Shown: positions 25,990-35,110, counted from the stretch's first letter. The stretch is 64,000 bases of DNA from an uncultured Mycoplasmatota bacterium (GCA_913062645.1 CAJXVW010000001.1:620001-684000); one strand, 5' to 3'. Notes: a model not told the origin generated them from the sequence alone. Numbers and translations are program-made.

Positions 25990-27210
25990 ATGAAAAAAAT
26001 TCTAACATTTGGTTTATCACTCATTGCTATGATCACGCTCGCGGCTTGCTCGGGATCCTCCGCCACCGCCGCATCGACAATCGCGATTGACGTCAATCCG
26101 AGCGTCGTATTGGAACTCGATGAGAACGACGAAGTCATCAATGTCATTCTCAACAACGAAGATGCCGAAACCATCGTCGGCGACATGGACTTGATCGGTG
26201 TCGACTACAACGTCGCCCTCAACGCCCTGATCGGTTCGATGGTCGCCAACGGCTACATCAGTGAACTCGCCAACTCGGTATTGCTGTCGATCTCCAGCGA
26301 CGACGCCGTACGCGAAGTCGAATTACTCGAAGAACTCGCCGCAACTGTCAGCTCGTATTTGGAAGGCAACGCCATCAACGGTTCGGTCATCACCCAGTCG
26401 CTCGACTTCGATGACGATGCCGAAGCCCTTGCCGAACAACTCGGCATCTCCGAAGCGAAAGCGGAACTGATTCTCGAAATCAGCGAAATCGATCCTCGTG
26501 TTGTCGTCGAAGACCTCGCTCTGCTGTCGATTAACGAATTGAATCTGTTGCTCGAAGCCAAGAACTACGCGATGGACAATGTCCAAAAAGTCGGATCGGC
26601 CAGTGAACTCGGCTTGATTACTGCCGATGAAGCCTACCAGGCCGCTCTTACTGAACTCGCCATCGACGAACTCACCGTTGTTGAATTCGAAGTCGAACTG
26701 GAACAAGAAGACGGCGTCATGGTTTATGAAGTCGAAATCGAAACCGCCGACGACGAATTTGAACTCCTCATCAACGCGACCGACGGCACCGTGTTCGTCG
26801 AAACCGATGATGACGATGATGACGATGACGACATGGTCTGGCCCGAAGACGCTCTAACCGAAGAAGAAATTCTCGCTCAGATCGCCACCGATCTCGGATT
26901 GGACACCGCACTCATGACCGAAGTCGAAGTGGAAGCGGAACTGGACAACGGAATCGCCTACTACGAAGTGGAATTCGAATACGAAGGCCGTGAATACGAA
27001 CTGGAAATCGATGCCCAAAGTGGTGAAATCTACTCCAACTCGATGGACGAAGACGGCTACGATTACGATGACGAAGAAGACGAAGACGAAGATTACGACG
27101 ACGAAGACGTAGAGGACGAGGAAGAAACCGAAACGGAAACCGAAACCGAAACCGAAACCGAAACCGAAACCGAGTCCGAAGAAGAAACCGATAGCGCAAG
27201 CGTCGAATAA
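25990..27210 (+). CDS. Lipoprotein with RsgI-like sensor domain and PepSY-like repeats
   Basis: 406 residues. Lipobox LAAC at ~residues 17-20 anchors it outside the membrane. The IAIDVNPSVVLELDENDE block at ~residues 32-49 is the conserved start of the RsgI-type extracellular domain. Two PepSY-like segments follow (EVELEQEDGVMVYEVEIET and EFEYEGREYELEIDAQSGEIY). A run of Asp lies at ~275 and the tail is Glu/Thr and Asp rich. It is a close paralogue of the anti-sigma factor two genes downstream but lacks that protein's cytosolic and transmembrane parts. RBS AAAGGATG precedes ATG 25990. Confidence 0.8.
   Translation: MKKILTFGLSLIAMITLAACSGSSATAASTIAIDVNPSVVLELDENDEVINVILNNEDAETIVGDMDLIGVDYNVALNALIGSMVANGYISELANSVLLSISSDDAVREVELLEELAATVSSYLEGNAINGSVITQSLDFDDDAEALAEQLGISEAKAELILEISEIDPRVVVEDLALLSINELNLLLEAKNYAMDNVQKVGSASELGLITADEAYQAALTELAIDELTVVEFEVELEQEDGVMVYEVEIETADDEFELLINATDGTVFVETDDDDDDDDDMVWPEDALTEEEILAQIATDLGLDTALMTEVEVEAELDNGIAYYEVEFEYEGREYELEIDAQSGEIYSNSMDEDGYDYDDEEDEDEDYDDEDVEDEEETETETETETETETETESEEETDSASVE
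27124..27171 (+). repeat. (GAAACC)8 tandem hexanucleotide repeat
   Basis: Eight near-perfect GAAACC units (one GAAACG) encode a Glu-Thr tail in the RsgI-like lipoprotein. In-frame hexamer slippage could vary tail length without frameshift. Confidence 0.85.
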
Positions 27211-27241
27211 TCCCCAAAACATCCTCCTTTTCATTTGATCT

Positions 27242-27271
27242 GAAGCCGATTTTCCCAGCAAAATCGGCTTC
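27242..27271. terminator. Strong hairpin after the RsgI-like lipoprotein gene
   Basis: A 12-bp perfect stem GAAGCCGATTTT/AAAATCGGCTTC with a six-base loop. No T run follows, so it may act as a weak terminator or an RNA-stabilising end. Confidence 0.5.
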
Positions 27272-27354
27272 AAAATTATTGTTACTTGCTGGTCGGACAT
27301 CTCACTTGTGTGATATACTGGTCACGACTGCCACAGCATGAAGTGAGGTGTGAT

Positions 27355-27918
27355 ATGAGCTCCGATTATCGACGAAAAGATTTGCATGTCAGCGACAAGC
27401 TGATGAGGAGGGTTGCGCGGTATGATGCGCAAGCCTTTGAAGAACTGTACAATCAGTCCAGTGGGGCTGTGTTCGGATTGGCGATGTCAATCCTCGGCCA
27501 TCGCCAGGATGCGGAAGATGTCGTCCAGAATACGTACATCAGCATCTACGAAAAAATTCAAGATTACGAAGGTGAGGGCAAGGCAATGGCCTGGATCTTC
27601 ACAATCGCCCGCAACCACGCCTATATGATTCTTCGCGATCGCCAGAAACGGCAACACGTCGATCTCGACGATGTGCACGACATCGGTGTCGAAACGACCG
27701 TAGCGGAGGATCTGCACAAGGAACAACTGGTCGAGCTCCTGCTCGAACATCTCAATGAAGACGAGCGTCAGATCGTCGTCATGCACGCGATGTCCAACAT
27801 GAAGCACAAGGACATTGCCAAAACTCTCGACATGCCGCTTTCGACGGTTCTGTCCAAGTACCGTCGCTCGCTGAAAAAATTACAAACCGTCATGGAGGTG
27901 AACGATTATGAAACGTAA
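27355..27918 (+). CDS. ECF-type RNA polymerase sigma factor
   Basis: A 187-residue sigma-70 family ECF factor. Region 2 (~residues 24-95) has FEELYNQSSGAVFGLAMSIL, DAEDVVQNTYISIYEKI and AWIFTIARNHAYMIL. Region 4 (~125-180) ends in a helix-turn-helix (KHKDIAKTLDMPLSTVLSKY). It directs RNA polymerase to a dedicated promoter set when released by its anti-sigma factor. RBS GAGGTG precedes ATG 27355. It overlaps the next gene by 11 bases, tying the sigma and anti-sigma factors together. A TATACT at 27314-27319 may be its -10. Confidence 0.92.
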   Translation: MSSDYRRKDLHVSDKLMRRVARYDAQAFEELYNQSSGAVFGLAMSILGHRQDAEDVVQNTYISIYEKIQDYEGEGKAMAWIFTIARNHAYMILRDRQKRQHVDLDDVHDIGVETTVAEDLHKEQLVELLLEHLNEDERQIVVMHAMSNMKHKDIAKTLDMPLSTVLSKYRRSLKKLQTVMEVNDYET

Positions 27919-29248
27919 GGATGTTGAACGCAAGATTTACGAAGAATTCAATGAACGCAAACCCGATCTCTTCCAGTCTATTCTGGAACAATGTCCGAAA
28001 ATGACGGAACAACCCGTCAAGCAACCCGTCTGGAAACGCATCAAGGATGTGATTGCCACTCGCCGTTTCGCCTATTCGTTCGCATCGCTGGCCATCGTCG
28101 TGCTATTGGCCCTGATCGTGGTCGGTTTGCCCGGCAACCAACCGGTGACCTATTCGGTCATCGCCATTGATGTCAATCCCAGCGTCGTGCTCGAGCTCGA
28201 TGAAGACGATGTCGTCATCAATGTCCTTCGCAACAACGCCGACGCCGATGTCATCATCGGCGATATGGACCTCGTAGGTGTCGATGCCAACATTGCCGTC
28301 AATGCTTTGATCGGTTCGATGGTGGCCAATGGGTTCATCAACGAGATCACCAACTCGGTGTTGTTGTCGATCCAAAGTTCCGACGCCACCCGCCAGCAGC
28401 AAATGATCGATGAGTACACAGAGACCATCAGCACCCTGCTATCCGGCAGTGCCATCAACGGATCCGTCATGACCCAGGCGTTGGACTTCTCCGAAGATGC
28501 CGAAGAACTCGCCGAACAACTCGACATTTCCGAAGCGAAAGCGGAACTGATTCTGCGCATCACCAACATCGATCCGCGGATGCTGGTTGCGGATCTGGCG
28601 AAGCTGTCCATCAACGACCTCAATCTATTGCTAGAAGCGAAAAACTACAACATCGACAATGTCCGACATGTCGGTGCCGCAAGCAATCTGGGCATCCTTA
28701 CGGCGGATGCCGCCTATCAGGCCGCCCTCAATGCGCTGGAACTCGATGCGCTGGATGTGCTTGCGTACGAAGTGGAACTCGAACAAGAAGACGGCGTCAT
28801 GATCTATGAGATTGAAATAGAGACCGCGACCGACGAGTTCGAGATTCTCATTACCGCCAAGGATGGGACCATCTTCGAGGAAACCGAGGACGACGATCCC
28901 GCTGATCCGGATGACGATCCCGTGGACGATCCGGATGACGACGACTGGATGAACGATGTCCTGTCGGAAACCGCCATCATCAATCTGGTCGCGGCCGAAC
29001 TCGGTCTTGAGGTATCCTTGATCACCGAACTGGAGTTTGATCTGGAACTCGAAAACGGCATTCCGTTCTATGCCATCGCATTTGTCTATCAGGATCAGGA
29101 ATATGAACTTGAAGTCAACGCCGAAACCGGCTACATCTTCTCGAACTCGGTGGACGAAGAAGGTTACAACTATCAGGATGAAGAAGAGGAAGACGAAGAA
29201 GAGGAAGAGGAAGACACCGAAGATCCCGAAGATCCCGATGACCTCTGA
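27908..29248 (+). CDS. RsgI-like membrane anti-sigma factor
   Basis: 446 residues: a cytosolic N-terminus of ~55 residues that would hold the sigma factor, one transmembrane helix (~57-77) and a large extracellular part. The outer part opens with VIAIDVNPSVVLELDEDD; in the RsgI family the Asn-Pro bond of this motif is reported to self-cleave as part of signalling. It continues with two PepSY-like segments and an Asp/Glu-rich tail. It lacks the carbohydrate-binding modules of clostridial RsgI proteins, so its ligand is unknown. It overlaps the sigma gene and resembles the lipoprotein at 25990 over most of its outer domain. Confidence 0.85.
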   Translation: MKRKDVERKIYEEFNERKPDLFQSILEQCPKMTEQPVKQPVWKRIKDVIATRRFAYSFASLAIVVLLALIVVGLPGNQPVTYSVIAIDVNPSVVLELDEDDVVINVLRNNADADVIIGDMDLVGVDANIAVNALIGSMVANGFINEITNSVLLSIQSSDATRQQQMIDEYTETISTLLSGSAINGSVMTQALDFSEDAEELAEQLDISEAKAELILRITNIDPRMLVADLAKLSINDLNLLLEAKNYNIDNVRHVGAASNLGILTADAAYQAALNALELDALDVLAYEVELEQEDGVMIYEIEIETATDEFEILITAKDGTIFEETEDDDPADPDDDPVDDPDDDDWMNDVLSETAIINLVAAELGLEVSLITELEFDLELENGIPFYAIAFVYQDQEYELEVNAETGYIFSNSVDEEGYNYQDEEEEDEEEEEEDTEDPEDPDDL

Positions 29249-29267
29249 GACTTCGACGAGGTATTTC

Positions 29268-29300
29268 ACACCGTAGCAGAGTTGCTACGGTGTTTTTTTG
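29268..29300 (+). terminator. Rho-independent terminator of the sigma/anti-sigma operon
   Basis: An 11-bp stem ACACCGTAGCA/TGCTACGGTGT, GAGT loop and seven T. Confidence 0.92.
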
Positions 29301-29351
29301 CCGCATCGGTATCAAGGAAAACACATCCTCGCGATTCTTTGATTATTTTCG

Positions 29352-29380
29352 TTGCTTTTCCGCCTGTTTTCCTGTACAAT
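29352..29380 (+). promoter_or_regulatory. tRNA-Lys promoter
   Basis: TTGCTT (29352-29357), a 17-base spacer and TACAAT (29375-29380), eight bases before the tRNA. Confidence 0.8.
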
Positions 29381-29387
29381 ACCAAAC

Positions 29388-29463
29388 GGAGGATTAGCTT
29401 AGTTGGTAGAGCACCTGACTCTTAATCAGGGGGTCATCGGTTCGAGCCCGATATCCTCCACCA
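29388..29463 (+). tRNA. tRNA-Lys(CTT)
   Basis: 76 nt with a complete cloverleaf: acceptor GGAGGAT/ATCCTCC, D-arm TAGCTTAGTTGGTAGAGC, anticodon loop ACTCTTAAT with anticodon CTT, T-loop TTCGAGC and encoded CCA. It reads AAG codons. Confidence 0.96.
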
Positions 29464-29476
29464 CGTGACCAACGGT

Positions 29477-29515
29477 GTCGCTCAAATGAATCTCATTTGG
29501 GCGGCTTTTCTTTTA
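29477..29515 (+). terminator. Terminator after tRNA-Lys
   Basis: A 12-bp stem (29477-29488 with 29494-29505, two G-T pairs) followed by TTTTCTTTT. Confidence 0.8.
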
Positions 29516-29553
29516 TTCTTTTTTCCATATGACAATCGGACAATCTTGCATAT

Positions 29554-29581
29554 AAAAACACGATCCGGGGATCGTGTTTTT
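29554..29581 (-). terminator. Terminator of the GH13 lipoprotein gene (works on both strands)
   Basis: A near-perfect palindrome AAAAACACGATCC/GGATCGTGTTTTT, just downstream of the minus-strand stop codon. Confidence 0.88.
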
Positions 29582-29592
29582 GTCATTATGGA

Positions 29593-31350
29593 TTATTCCA
29601 CCAAGAAGAATGCTCCTGTTAGACCGGAGACATCAACGGTGACCGAATCATTGCTGATCGTGAACGTCTCACCGGTGATCAGATTGCGCAGAGTGGTGCC
29701 GTTCATCGCCGATGCATCAAGCGTGATCGACTGCAAGGCGTCACCGATGTTCATTGCGTACACCACCTGGTTGGTCGCGGAGGTTTTGAGATCAACGTAC
29801 ATCGTATCATTGACGAGCAGATTGTCTCGCGTTCCATTCCATAGGGAATCGTAGGTATCGCGCAGGCTCATCAGGGTCCGCAGATGATCGATGAGCGCCT
29901 GTTCACTTGTCGTGAACGTGTCAATGCGCCCATTGGTGCGGCCGACATTGTCGACGGCGATGTAGGGATAACTGTTGAGTTCGCCAAGACTGTCGCTCAG
30001 GCCGTCGAACTGATCGCCGTACTCGTCGCCGTAATAAATCGTGATCGGACCGGTGTAGGCGGTCAGGAAGGACAGCGCCAGCTTGTGCCGTTCAAAGTAC
30101 TCATCGTCTTTCTCGGCAATCTGCAGCAAGTCGCCGAATCGTACCGTGTCGTGGTTCGACAGGAACAAGTTCGGTTGCGCAAAATCGGAATAGTTGTTGT
30201 TCATGACCAGATTGAGATTGTAGAGAGAACCCTGGTTGTTGTACTCATCGATGGCCAATGCCCGGACCAACTCGAAACGAAGCGGGAAGTTGAAGGCGCT
30301 GCGGAAGGCGTTTTGGTCGTATGCGTAGCGTTGGATGTTGGAAGGAGTGTCCCATACTTCGGCCACCATGTAGCCAAGCGTGCCCCACTCTTCACCGCGC
30401 GCTTCGCGTTCGGCCGCGAGATCCTCCACTGCGTTGCGGATTTCCCGGAAGTAGTTGTAGTTGTCCTGATACAGTTGGTAGGACTGATCGAGACGCCATC
30501 CGTCAATGCCGTATTCTTCGATCCAGTGGGTCGCGACACCGATGAAATAGTCGAGACTTTCGGGGTACACGGTTTCGTACCCGTACCATTGCGGATCACC
30601 GTCGAGGACGCCTTCGATGGGATATCCGCCATGGTGGCCGAACACGCCGTCGAGGAACACGTATAATCCACGATCATGCGCTTCGTCGACGAATTCCTGG
30701 AACAGCTCGTTGGTACCGAAGTTCGGATCGATGTTGTAGTAGTCGTCGGCGAAATAGCCGGTCGGTCGACCGCGTTTCTCGAATTCCCCGTGCGATGGAT
30801 CCTCTTTCGATTCGAAGACCGGTGTCAGCCAGATCGCATTGACACCGAGCGAGGCAATGTAATCCAGCGCATCGATGATGCCTTGGAGATCGCCATTGTG
30901 ATCGCTCGGACCGTACCCGAAGTCGTATCCGCCCGGCAGGCCATCGCGATAGGCCGAAACGTAGATCTGATAGATGCGCAGATTGTTGAATTCCTCGATG
31001 ACTTCGAGCGTGCGATACGGTTCGCGGAACGAGATCGTGATCGTGGTTTCGTCGATCGCGTCATCGACTTCCACGCGATACGTGACGATGCAGTCGATGA
31101 CGATGTCGCTGGTGATGATGCCGTCGGCGATCGTGCAGTTGTCCGACGTTACCTCGAGCTGATCGAGATAACTGTCTCCGGTGTCGGCGGTGACGGTGAT
31201 GTAACGGTATACATCCACTTCCTCAAAGGCGGGAAGAATGCGATCGCGGGCTCCGAAAATCTCCAGCGAGGTTACTGGTTCGCGATCGTCACCGCAGGCA
31301 CTGAGTGTAAGTGTCAGGATTAGCAAGAGAACAAACAGAAGACGTTTCAT
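29593..31350 (-). CDS. Secreted GH13 alpha-amylase lipoprotein
   Basis: 585 residues with lipobox LSAC at ~residues 16-19, so it acts outside the cell, tethered to the membrane. A small ~100-residue N-terminal region precedes the GH13 barrel (RIYQIYVSAYRDG on). Catalytic residues: Asp in GIDGWRLDQ (~286), Glu in MVAEVWD (~331) and Asp in LSNHDTVRF (~398). It likely hydrolyses starch or glycogen into maltodextrins for the MalEFG importer encoded nearby. RBS AAGGAG is upstream of the ATG. Hydrolytic specificity cannot be told from other GH13 activities by eye. Confidence 0.88.
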   Translation of the reverse strand: MKRLLFVLLLILTLTLSACGDDREPVTSLEIFGARDRILPAFEEVDVYRYITVTADTGDSYLDQLEVTSDNCTIADGIITSDIVIDCIVTYRVEVDDAIDETTITISFREPYRTLEVIEEFNNLRIYQIYVSAYRDGLPGGYDFGYGPSDHNGDLQGIIDALDYIASLGVNAIWLTPVFESKEDPSHGEFEKRGRPTGYFADDYYNIDPNFGTNELFQEFVDEAHDRGLYVFLDGVFGHHGGYPIEGVLDGDPQWYGYETVYPESLDYFIGVATHWIEEYGIDGWRLDQSYQLYQDNYNYFREIRNAVEDLAAEREARGEEWGTLGYMVAEVWDTPSNIQRYAYDQNAFRSAFNFPLRFELVRALAIDEYNNQGSLYNLNLVMNNNYSDFAQPNLFLSNHDTVRFGDLLQIAEKDDEYFERHKLALSFLTAYTGPITIYYGDEYGDQFDGLSDSLGELNSYPYIAVDNVGRTNGRIDTFTTSEQALIDHLRTLMSLRDTYDSLWNGTRDNLLVNDTMYVDLKTSATNQVVYAMNIGDALQSITLDASAMNGTTLRNLITGETFTISNDSVTVDVSGLTGAFFLVE

Positions 31351-31435
31351 AACATCACTCCTTGGTTATACATTAGGATACTTATATCATATCATATGAA
31401 TTGTAGTGAATGCCTGGTTCGTGCAACGATCGGAA

Positions 31436-33244
31436 TCAGGATGACTGCAGGATCCAGAAGGTCTTGGGTGCAATCGTTGTCTCAGAGGACAAAGACAGCG
31501 GCTGTTCATGGAATACATCCAGCCACTGCCCAGAGAGGTGCGCGCCGATGTTGATCGCGTGATTGGAGCGATTGATGGCGAACGTCAGATCCAGTTTTCG
31601 GTAAATCAGGACATCATCGGTAGCGACGATCCAGGTGAAATCGGTGGTGCGAAAAGCGTCGTACTGTTGGTAGATCCGATTGAGCCGCCTGACAAACTCC
31701 CGCATCGTCGCATCCTGTTCGGTTTCGTCCCAGATCATGCAGCGTCGATTGTCGGGATCCTGTTGGCCACCAAGGCCGACTTCGCTCCCGTAAAAGGTGC
31801 TCGGAGCACCAGGCAGACTGTATTGAACGATGTGGGCAAGCCGTACCAACTGTGGATCGTTTCCACAAACGTGAAGAATCCGGGGGGTATCGTGGGAGTC
31901 GATCATGTTGAACATGTTGAGGATGACATGTTTGGGATATCTGGCCATCACATTGTTGATGGCGTCTTGGAAGCGGGCTCCACTGTAATGGGGAATCTCA
32001 TCGTTGGCACCGAAATACGCCCAGATCGGTTGCAGGAACTCGTAGTTCATGACGGCGTCCATCTGATCGCCGCCCAGCCACGGCGTGGCGTCGTCCCAGT
32101 TTTCACCGAGGAGGAACACGTCGCTCTTGACGGCACGCATTCGCCGTTGGAACACCCGCCAGAAGTCGTGGGACACTTCGTTGGCGACATCAAGACGCCA
32201 TCCATCGATGCCACACGATTGAATCCAGTATTCGCCGGCTTTGATCAGATGATCGCGCACGAGTGGATGTTCCGTGTTCCACTTGGGCATGCGGGCGGCG
32301 AATCCGAACGTTTCGTAGTTCAGATTGAGCGTCGGTTTGCCGGTTTGCACCGGCAATCCGCGTTCATCGGTGGGAAAGTTGATGACGGGATAGTCGTGAA
32401 TGTAAAAACAATCGGCGTATTCACTAGTCGGGCCATTGGCGATGACATCTTGAAAGAACGGATGGAGAATCGAACAGTGATTGTAAACGGCATCAAGCAT
32501 CACCCGGATGCCACGTGCATGGGCGTCCTGAACCAACTGTCGCAAGTCGTCTTCTGTGCCGAATATCGGATCGATCTGGAAGTAGTCCACGGTGTCGTAT
32601 TTGTGTGCCGATGGGGAGACGAAAATCGGTGTAAGATAGATTCCGGTGAAACCCATTTCGGCAATGTAGTCCAATCGGTGGCGAATGCCGTTCAAGTTGC
32701 CGCCGAAGAACATGTCGTTGCGGTATGTGGTGACTGATCCCCACGGTAGAAGACCGGAAGCTGGGTTGTCAAGATTGGCGAACCGGTCGGGGAAGATCGA
32801 ATACCATATTGTATCTTTGACCCACTCGGGTGCTTGATACCGATCTACGTCATGTATATAGGGGAAATTAAAATAGTTGAACAGGTTGTAACGCTGTTCG
32901 GGATGCTCGTTGAGATCGTACATGTCACGGGCTCCGTACAAATAGCGATTGTCAATCAAAAAGGCATATTTGGTACGTTTTAAGGATGCGTTGAGTGATA
33001 CGAACCAATGATCGAAACTGGTTCCTTGAAACTCTCGGTGCATCATCGAATGATCGGTTGTTTCGTGCATCCAATGGTATTGACCGGTTTGTTCATCTTG
33101 AGCCCACATGAAGGGATCACCATGAATGACCTCGATCGTCTGACAGAGATTGGGAGTCGTCTTGACGCGAAGATGCAGATGGTTGGCATCGTAGGCATAG
33201 GCTTGGTTTGATTTGGCGTGATGATGGAATTGGTTGGCGTTCAC
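31436..33244 (-). CDS. Neopullulanase/cyclomaltodextrinase-type GH13 enzyme
   Basis: 602 residues with no signal peptide, so it acts on imported maltodextrins in the cytosol. The N-terminal ~120 residues match the CBM34-like domain of the GH13_20 group (maltogenic amylase, neopullulanase). The barrel contains WYSIFPDRF, the catalytic Asp in GIDGWRLDVANEV (~349), Glu in LLGENWDD (~379) and Asp in DSHDTPR (~450). The start is GTG 33244, five bases after AAGGAGGG; an upstream in-frame GTG lies before that site. It is divergent from malF and ends 86 bases before the GH13 lipoprotein gene. Confidence 0.88.
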   Translation of the reverse strand: MNANQFHHHAKSNQAYAYDANHLHLRVKTTPNLCQTIEVIHGDPFMWAQDEQTGQYHWMHETTDHSMMHREFQGTSFDHWFVSLNASLKRTKYAFLIDNRYLYGARDMYDLNEHPEQRYNLFNYFNFPYIHDVDRYQAPEWVKDTIWYSIFPDRFANLDNPASGLLPWGSVTTYRNDMFFGGNLNGIRHRLDYIAEMGFTGIYLTPIFVSPSAHKYDTVDYFQIDPIFGTEDDLRQLVQDAHARGIRVMLDAVYNHCSILHPFFQDVIANGPTSEYADCFYIHDYPVINFPTDERGLPVQTGKPTLNLNYETFGFAARMPKWNTEHPLVRDHLIKAGEYWIQSCGIDGWRLDVANEVSHDFWRVFQRRMRAVKSDVFLLGENWDDATPWLGGDQMDAVMNYEFLQPIWAYFGANDEIPHYSGARFQDAINNVMARYPKHVILNMFNMIDSHDTPRILHVCGNDPQLVRLAHIVQYSLPGAPSTFYGSEVGLGGQQDPDNRRCMIWDETEQDATMREFVRRLNRIYQQYDAFRTTDFTWIVATDDVLIYRKLDLTFAINRSNHAINIGAHLSGQWLDVFHEQPLSLSSETTIAPKTFWILQSS

Positions 33245-33263
33245 AATATCCCTCCTTACCACT

Positions 33264-33291
33264 ATTGTACATCAATCGTCCCGGTTTGCAA
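33264..33291 (-). promoter_or_regulatory. Promoter of the neopullulanase gene
   Basis: Read on the minus strand: TTGCAA (33291-33286), a 16-base spacer and TACAAT (33269-33264). Confidence 0.75.
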
Positions 33292-33313
33292 CAAACACTT
33301 TGAAGTTCAAAAT

Positions 33314-33327
33314 GTGGAAACCGTTAC
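33314..33327 (+). promoter_or_regulatory. cre-like operator between neopullulanase and malF
   Basis: TGGAAACCGTTACA matches 7 of 8 fixed cre positions. It is 22 bases upstream of the minus-strand -35 and 23 bases upstream of the malF -35, almost exactly central. A weaker related motif (ATAACGCTTACA) overlaps the malF -35 region at ~33343-33355. Confidence 0.45.
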
Positions 33328-33350
33328 AATCGCAAATTCAAATATAACGC

Positions 33351-33379
33351 TTACATTTTTTTTGCTCGTGTGATATTAT
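33351..33379 (+). promoter_or_regulatory. malF promoter
   Basis: TTACAT (33351-33356), a 17-base spacer and TATTAT (33374-33379) with an extended TGA. Confidence 0.65.
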
Positions 33380-33414
33380 AAAGTATAAAACATTTTATAA
33401 ATAGAGGTGAGTAT

Positions 33415-35109
33415 ATGAGCGATCCGAATCCGAATGCATCGCCCGTCATGAAAGTATTGAACTTCATCTGGGCAAAGATTCGTGGTTTTTTTGTATCGCT
33501 GGGACAATCCATTTGGTCTCTGATTAAAAAAATCGTACTAGGTTTCATCAACATCTTTAAGAACATCTATTTGGCGTTCAAGGAAGAACCGAAATCGGCT
33601 GTACGAGGGTTGCTGAGTTTTTTCATACCAGGACTTGGTCAATTCCGTAACAAGCAGTGGTACAAGGCCATCCCATTCTTTTTCATCTTCATTGTGTTCA
33701 TTGTCATCGAACTCGCCACCAGCAGTTACATCTATGCGTTGAGTGGAGAGCTTCAAGACTTTCCGGCACAGGATGGCGTACTCTATTTCTTCCGTGACTA
33801 CGGTGGATTCTTCACCAAAGGCATCTGGGGTTTGATTACCCTCGGTGAACTGGTTCTTGGGGATTGGTACCGCGGTGAGCAAATTGTCATTTTCGACCGT
33901 ATCTTCACTTGGAAGTCTGCGGACAACTCGCAGGTTCTACTTGGTGAAGGGGTCATCGCATTGGTACTGGTCAGTATGTATTTGACCGCTTGGGTGATCA
34001 ACATTCGCGACGCCTACCACAGTCATCTCGCATACCTGAAAACCGGTGTTGTCGAACCGGCCCGCGAGTTCATCCGCCGCATTTGGGATGATTTCTTCGC
34101 TTACATCATCATCGTTCCCAGTTTCGTGCTCATCTTGTTCTTCACCATCATCCCGTTCCTGTTCAGCTTCCTCGTCGCCTTTACCAACTGGACGACGCGC
34201 GTGTCGCTTGGGCAGCAACTGTTCCGTTGGGATGGATTAAATACGTTCAAGACGGTCTTCACCAGTTCCGACTGGTTGGGCTTCTTCGGTGCAGTATTGG
34301 GCTGGACATTGTTCTTCGCCTTCATGAGTAGTGTGACCGTATACATTCTTGGTCTGATTCAGGCGCTCATTATCGAAAGCAAGTATGTTGTTTTCAAAAA
34401 GGTCTGGCGTATCATTCTGATTCTGCCCTGGGCGATTCCGGGTCTGATTTCACTGATGTTGTTCCGCAACGTCTTCGCCGACAACTTCGGGCTCATGAAC
34501 CAGGTGCTCAGCAACTTCGGGGTGACGGAGTCCGTCAAGGAAGTCCTGCGCAGCCTCAATCTCGTCAACCAGGTTGACAGCGTTGCCGGAACTGGCAACA
34601 TTCTGTGGTTGAACGAGCCGATGAACGGAAATCTGGCCAAGACGATCATCATCGTCGTCAACCTGTGGCTCGGTTATCCGTACTTCATGATGCTGATCAC
34701 CGGTGTCCTCGGCACGATTCCGGAAAGTCTGTATGAAGCTGCCGACATCGATGGTGCTACCAATGGACAAAAATTCCGTTATATCACGTTGCCGTGGATT
34801 CTGCGGGCGACCGCCCCGGTCATCATCACGACCTTCACCTACAACTTCAACAACTTCGGTGCAATCTACTTCCTGAGCGGAGGTGGACCGGCCTATCCGA
34901 TTGACGAAATACCGCTCGCCGTCAGGGTTGCGAGTGCGGCGCCGGGACAGACCGACATCCTCATTTCATGGATTTACAAACTGTCCTTTACATCCGGCGT
35001 CCGTCAATACAACCTGGCCGCAGTGTACTCGATTTTGATCTTCGTCTTCATCAGTCTCACCGCCATTTACAACCTGTCCAAACTGAAATCATTCTGGGAG
35101 GAGGATTAA
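33415..35109 (+). CDS. malF: Maltodextrin ABC transporter permease MalF
   Basis: 564 residues, longer than most MalF proteins, with extra N-terminal membrane segments before the core ABC permease domain. The cytoplasmic EAA loop EAADIDGATNGQKFRYITLP, which docks on the ATPase, is at ~residue 442. A RILILPWAIPGLISL helix and the extended extracytoplasmic loop before it are typical of MalF. It forms the channel with MalG and receives maltodextrin from MalE. RBS GAGGTGA precedes ATG 33415. The malG start lies two bases after its stop. Confidence 0.93.
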   Translation: MSDPNPNASPVMKVLNFIWAKIRGFFVSLGQSIWSLIKKIVLGFINIFKNIYLAFKEEPKSAVRGLLSFFIPGLGQFRNKQWYKAIPFFFIFIVFIVIELATSSYIYALSGELQDFPAQDGVLYFFRDYGGFFTKGIWGLITLGELVLGDWYRGEQIVIFDRIFTWKSADNSQVLLGEGVIALVLVSMYLTAWVINIRDAYHSHLAYLKTGVVEPAREFIRRIWDDFFAYIIIVPSFVLILFFTIIPFLFSFLVAFTNWTTRVSLGQQLFRWDGLNTFKTVFTSSDWLGFFGAVLGWTLFFAFMSSVTVYILGLIQALIIESKYVVFKKVWRIILILPWAIPGLISLMLFRNVFADNFGLMNQVLSNFGVTESVKEVLRSLNLVNQVDSVAGTGNILWLNEPMNGNLAKTIIIVVNLWLGYPYFMMLITGVLGTIPESLYEAADIDGATNGQKFRYITLPWILRATAPVIITTFTYNFNNFGAIYFLSGGGPAYPIDEIPLAVRVASAAPGQTDILISWIYKLSFTSGVRQYNLAAVYSILIFVFISLTAIYNLSKLKSFWEED

Positions 35110-35110
35110 C

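Noticed and set aside
27124..27171. Hexamer repeat as a CRISPR array
   Set aside because: Units are six bases without spacers and lie in frame in a coding region. No CRISPR array or cas gene was seen anywhere in the window.
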